Assembly (NCBI RefSeq): GCF_012849055.1 | Contig: NZ_CP051677.1 | Location: 868,001 to 932,000 of the forward strand | Reading direction: 5' to 3' | From: Spirosoma rhododendri | GTDB lineage: Bacteria; Bacteroidota; Bacteroidia; Cytophagales; Spirosomataceae | DNA: 64,000 bases | Shown: positions 62,424 to 64,000 of the stretch, piece by piece | Layout: the number at the start of each line of letters is the position of its first letter | Position numbering within the stretch: position 1 is the stretch's first letter | The notes under the pieces: model-generated | The model's input: the letters and a program-made list of their open reading frames with translations, nothing else | What the model was told of the DNA's origin: nothing | The model's database searches: none | Made by a program: the position numbers and the translations under genes

Positions 62424-62744
62424 GTATGGTGGGTTATGCCAACCCTGTCGGGTCGACAACCAAAAATATCAATAAATAGTAGCCTGATACCTTTAAAACT
62501 ATAGGTAAGCCATATTACACGCCCAGCTACCCGCCAAACGCCGTTCATGAGCAGGAAGCCGCTTCGGGACGAAACGGATACCGTTGACGATTGTAGCAAT
62601 TAGCTAACCATTTTTTATGACGCAAATTGTATACGAGACGTCAGCACTTTACAAAGAAAAATTTGTTATTAGTATGCTTGCATACTAATTCCGAGTCGTG
62701 TTACTTTGTGTAAATTAGTATGCAAGCATAACAAACCACGAGTC
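62424..62744. promoter_or_regulatory. Divergent intergenic region with two operator candidates
   Basis: This gap of 321 bases separates the LysM gene (minus) and the acyl-CoA dehydrogenase (plus). TTAGTATGCTTGCATACTAA at 62669-62688 is a near-perfect palindrome with 9-base arms. A second copy, TTAGTATGCAAGCATAACAA, lies at 62715-62734. Between them TTACTTTG at 62701-62708 is one base off the -7 consensus TAnnTTTG, so the two sites flank the likely promoter, a layout expected for repression. Nothing else is visible. Confidence 0.65.
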
Positions 62745-64000
62745 ATGATTGCGACCGAACCAAAAGCATCGATCAAAGGGGGCGAATTCCTGATCAAAGA
62801 AACCAGCGCAGCGCAGGTTTTTATACCCGAAGAATTTTCTGAAGAGCAACAGATGATCGCGGCCACCTGCCGCGAATTTCTGGAGCGCGAAATATGGCCC
62901 CGGCTCGACGAAATCGACAAGGCGAAATCGCCCGAACTGATCTCGTCGCTGATGGACAAGGCCGGTGAACTGGGGCTGCTCGGTACGGGCGTACCCGAAG
63001 AGTACGGCGGCTTCGGCATGAGTTTCAATACCTCAATGCTGGTAGCCGAAGTAACGGGAGCCGGGCATTCGTTCTCGGTAGCCCTGTCGGCGCACACCGG
63101 TATCGGAACGCTGCCGATCGTGTACTACGGCAACGACGAGCAGAAAGCAAAGTACCTGCCAAAGCTGGCAACCGGCGAATGGAAAGCCGCCTACTGCCTG
63201 ACTGAGCCGGATTCAGGCTCAGACGCTAACTCGGGAAAGAGCCGCGCAAAACTGTCGGACGATGGTAAGCATTACGTGCTCAACGGGCAGAAGATGTGGA
63301 TCACCAACGGCGGGTTTGCCGACGTTTACATCGTATTCGCCAAAATTGACGAGAACGGGCAGGTCGATAAGAATCTGTCGGCGTTTATTGTCGAGAAAGA
63401 CTTTGCCGGGATCACGATGAACGAGCCCGAGCACAAGATGGGCATCAAAGGATCGGACACGCGTCAGATTTTCTTCAACGACGTACAGGTACCCGTCGAA
63501 AACCTGCTATCAGAGCGTGGAAATGGCTTTAAGATCGCGGTCAACATCCTGAACATTGGCCGGATCAAGCTGGGCGTGGCGGCTGTGGGTGGTAGCAAGG
63601 AAGTTATCAACAACGCGGTTAATTACGCTAACGAACGCAAGCAGTTTAAAACGGCGATCTCGCAGTTTGGGGCTATCAAGCACAAGCTGGCTGAGATGGC
63701 GATCAAAGTGTACGCGTCGGAGTCGGCGAGTTACCGGGCGGGTCAGAATATCGACGACATGATCGAGGATCTGAAAAGTCAGGACATCGCCGACGTACCC
63801 GCCAAGCTACAGGCGCTGGAGCAGTTTGCCATCGAGTGCGCCATCATGAAAGTACACGGTTCAGAAGCCCTCGACTATGTAGTCGATGAGGGTGTGCAGG
63901 TCTACGGCGGGATGGGTTACTCGGCCGACGCCCCGATGGACCGGGCCTACCGTGACGCGCGCATCAACCGGATTTTTGAAGGCACCAACGAGATCAACCG
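62745..64000 (+). CDS. Acyl-CoA dehydrogenase, N-terminal part
   Basis: The frame runs off the right edge; 418 residues are visible. It starts at [19 protein letters not shown], then the acyl-CoA dehydrogenase N-domain ([39 protein letters not shown]), the FAD/substrate block [21 protein letters not shown] and [18 protein letters not shown], and the C-domain with [54 protein letters not shown] contains the expected catalytic glutamate in FEGTNE. The extended helical insertion before it suits the larger VLCAD-like type of about 590-600 residues seen in Bacteroidota. It performs the first oxidation of fatty acyl-CoA. Two palindromic sites lie just upstream. Confidence 0.94.
   Translation, partial: MIATEPKASIKGGEFLIKETSAAQVFIPEEFSEEQQMIAATCREFLEREIWPRLDEIDKAKSPELISSLMDKAGELGLLGTGVPEEYGGFGMSFNTSMLVAEVTGAGHSFSVALSAHTGIGTLPIVYYGNDEQKAKYLPKLATGEWKAAYCLTEPDSGSDANSGKSRAKLSDDGKHYVLNGQKMWITNGGFADVYIVFAKIDENGQVDKNLSAFIVEKDFAGITMNEPEHKMGIKGSDTRQIFFNDVQVPVENLLSERGNGFKIAVNILNIGRIKLGVAAVGGSKEVINNAVNYANERKQFKTAISQFGAIKHKLAEMAIKVYASESASYRAGQNIDDMIEDLKSQDIADVPAKLQALEQFAIECAIMKVHGSEALDYVVDEGVQVYGGMGYSADAPMDRAYRDARINRIFEGTNEIN

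Overview
The window looks like chromosome from an aerobic member of the Bacteroidota, order Cytophagales, most likely the Spirosoma/Fibrella group; this is judged from family content, not from a search. Evidence: a SusC/SusD outer-membrane pair, CarboxypepD_reg-like TonB receptors, two proteins with C-terminal type IX secretion (T9SS) sorting domains, an ExbB-ExbD-ExbD-TonB-(PstS-like)-TPR operon, Bacteroidota-type promoters (TAnnTTTG, sometimes with TTG about 19-21 bases upstream), and GC content that looks like the mid-50s percent. No phage, plasmid, IS element, integron or CRISPR array was seen; most of the window is ordinary chromosomal housekeeping.

Layout. 1-8.8 kb (minus): susC and susD followed by two large FG-GAP/VCBS lipoproteins, the second cut by the window edge. 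9.3-12.2 kb: a FAD/Fe-S dehydrogenase of the YdiJ type. 12.3-16.9 kb (minus): an APC permease behind a TonB receptor broken by a one-base frameshift. 17.2-19.8 kb: a Tat-exported Gfo/Idh/MocA oxidoreductase and an S41 peptidase whose reading frame begins with a perfect 37-bp inverted repeat. 19.9-25.5 kb (mostly minus): apbE, aroC (also frameshifted in a homopolymer), batD and a beta-CASP metallo-hydrolase, plus small proteins. 26-36 kb (plus): a very unusual Asp/Arg/Asn-rich lipoprotein, gamma-carbonic anhydrase, HupE/UreJ, an MBOAT acyltransferase with its SGNH-like partner, two tandem M1 metallopeptidases and tRNA-Pro(GGG).

36.9-42.8 kb: the TonB energising operon. 43.0-44.6 kb: adk and obg. 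44.7-50.0 kb: two paralogous secreted sialate-O-acetylesterase-like proteins with T9SS tails. 50.2-58.9 kb: nuoABCDEF-(DUF29-like)-nuoGHIJ, closed by a terminator with no nuoKLMN. 59.1-64 kb: a thiolase, a LysM protein with an apparently dead lytic-transglycosylase-like domain, and the start of an acyl-CoA dehydrogenase.

How the parts fit: the TonB/ExbB/ExbD operon would energise receptors such as the SusC and the broken TonB receptor. Complex I and beta-oxidation genes provide respiratory metabolism. The most informative new signal is a shared palindrome (TTAGTATGC-NN-GCATACTAA-like) upstream of the thiolase, twice upstream of the acyl-CoA dehydrogenase, and once between the TonB receptor and the Gfo/Idh gene, suggesting a small fatty-acid regulon. 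Other items worth attention are the polyampholyte lipoprotein, the palindrome fused into the S41 frame, the word-built intergenic hairpins, the DUF29-like gene inside the nuo operon, and two poly-C/G frameshifts that look like sequencing errors.
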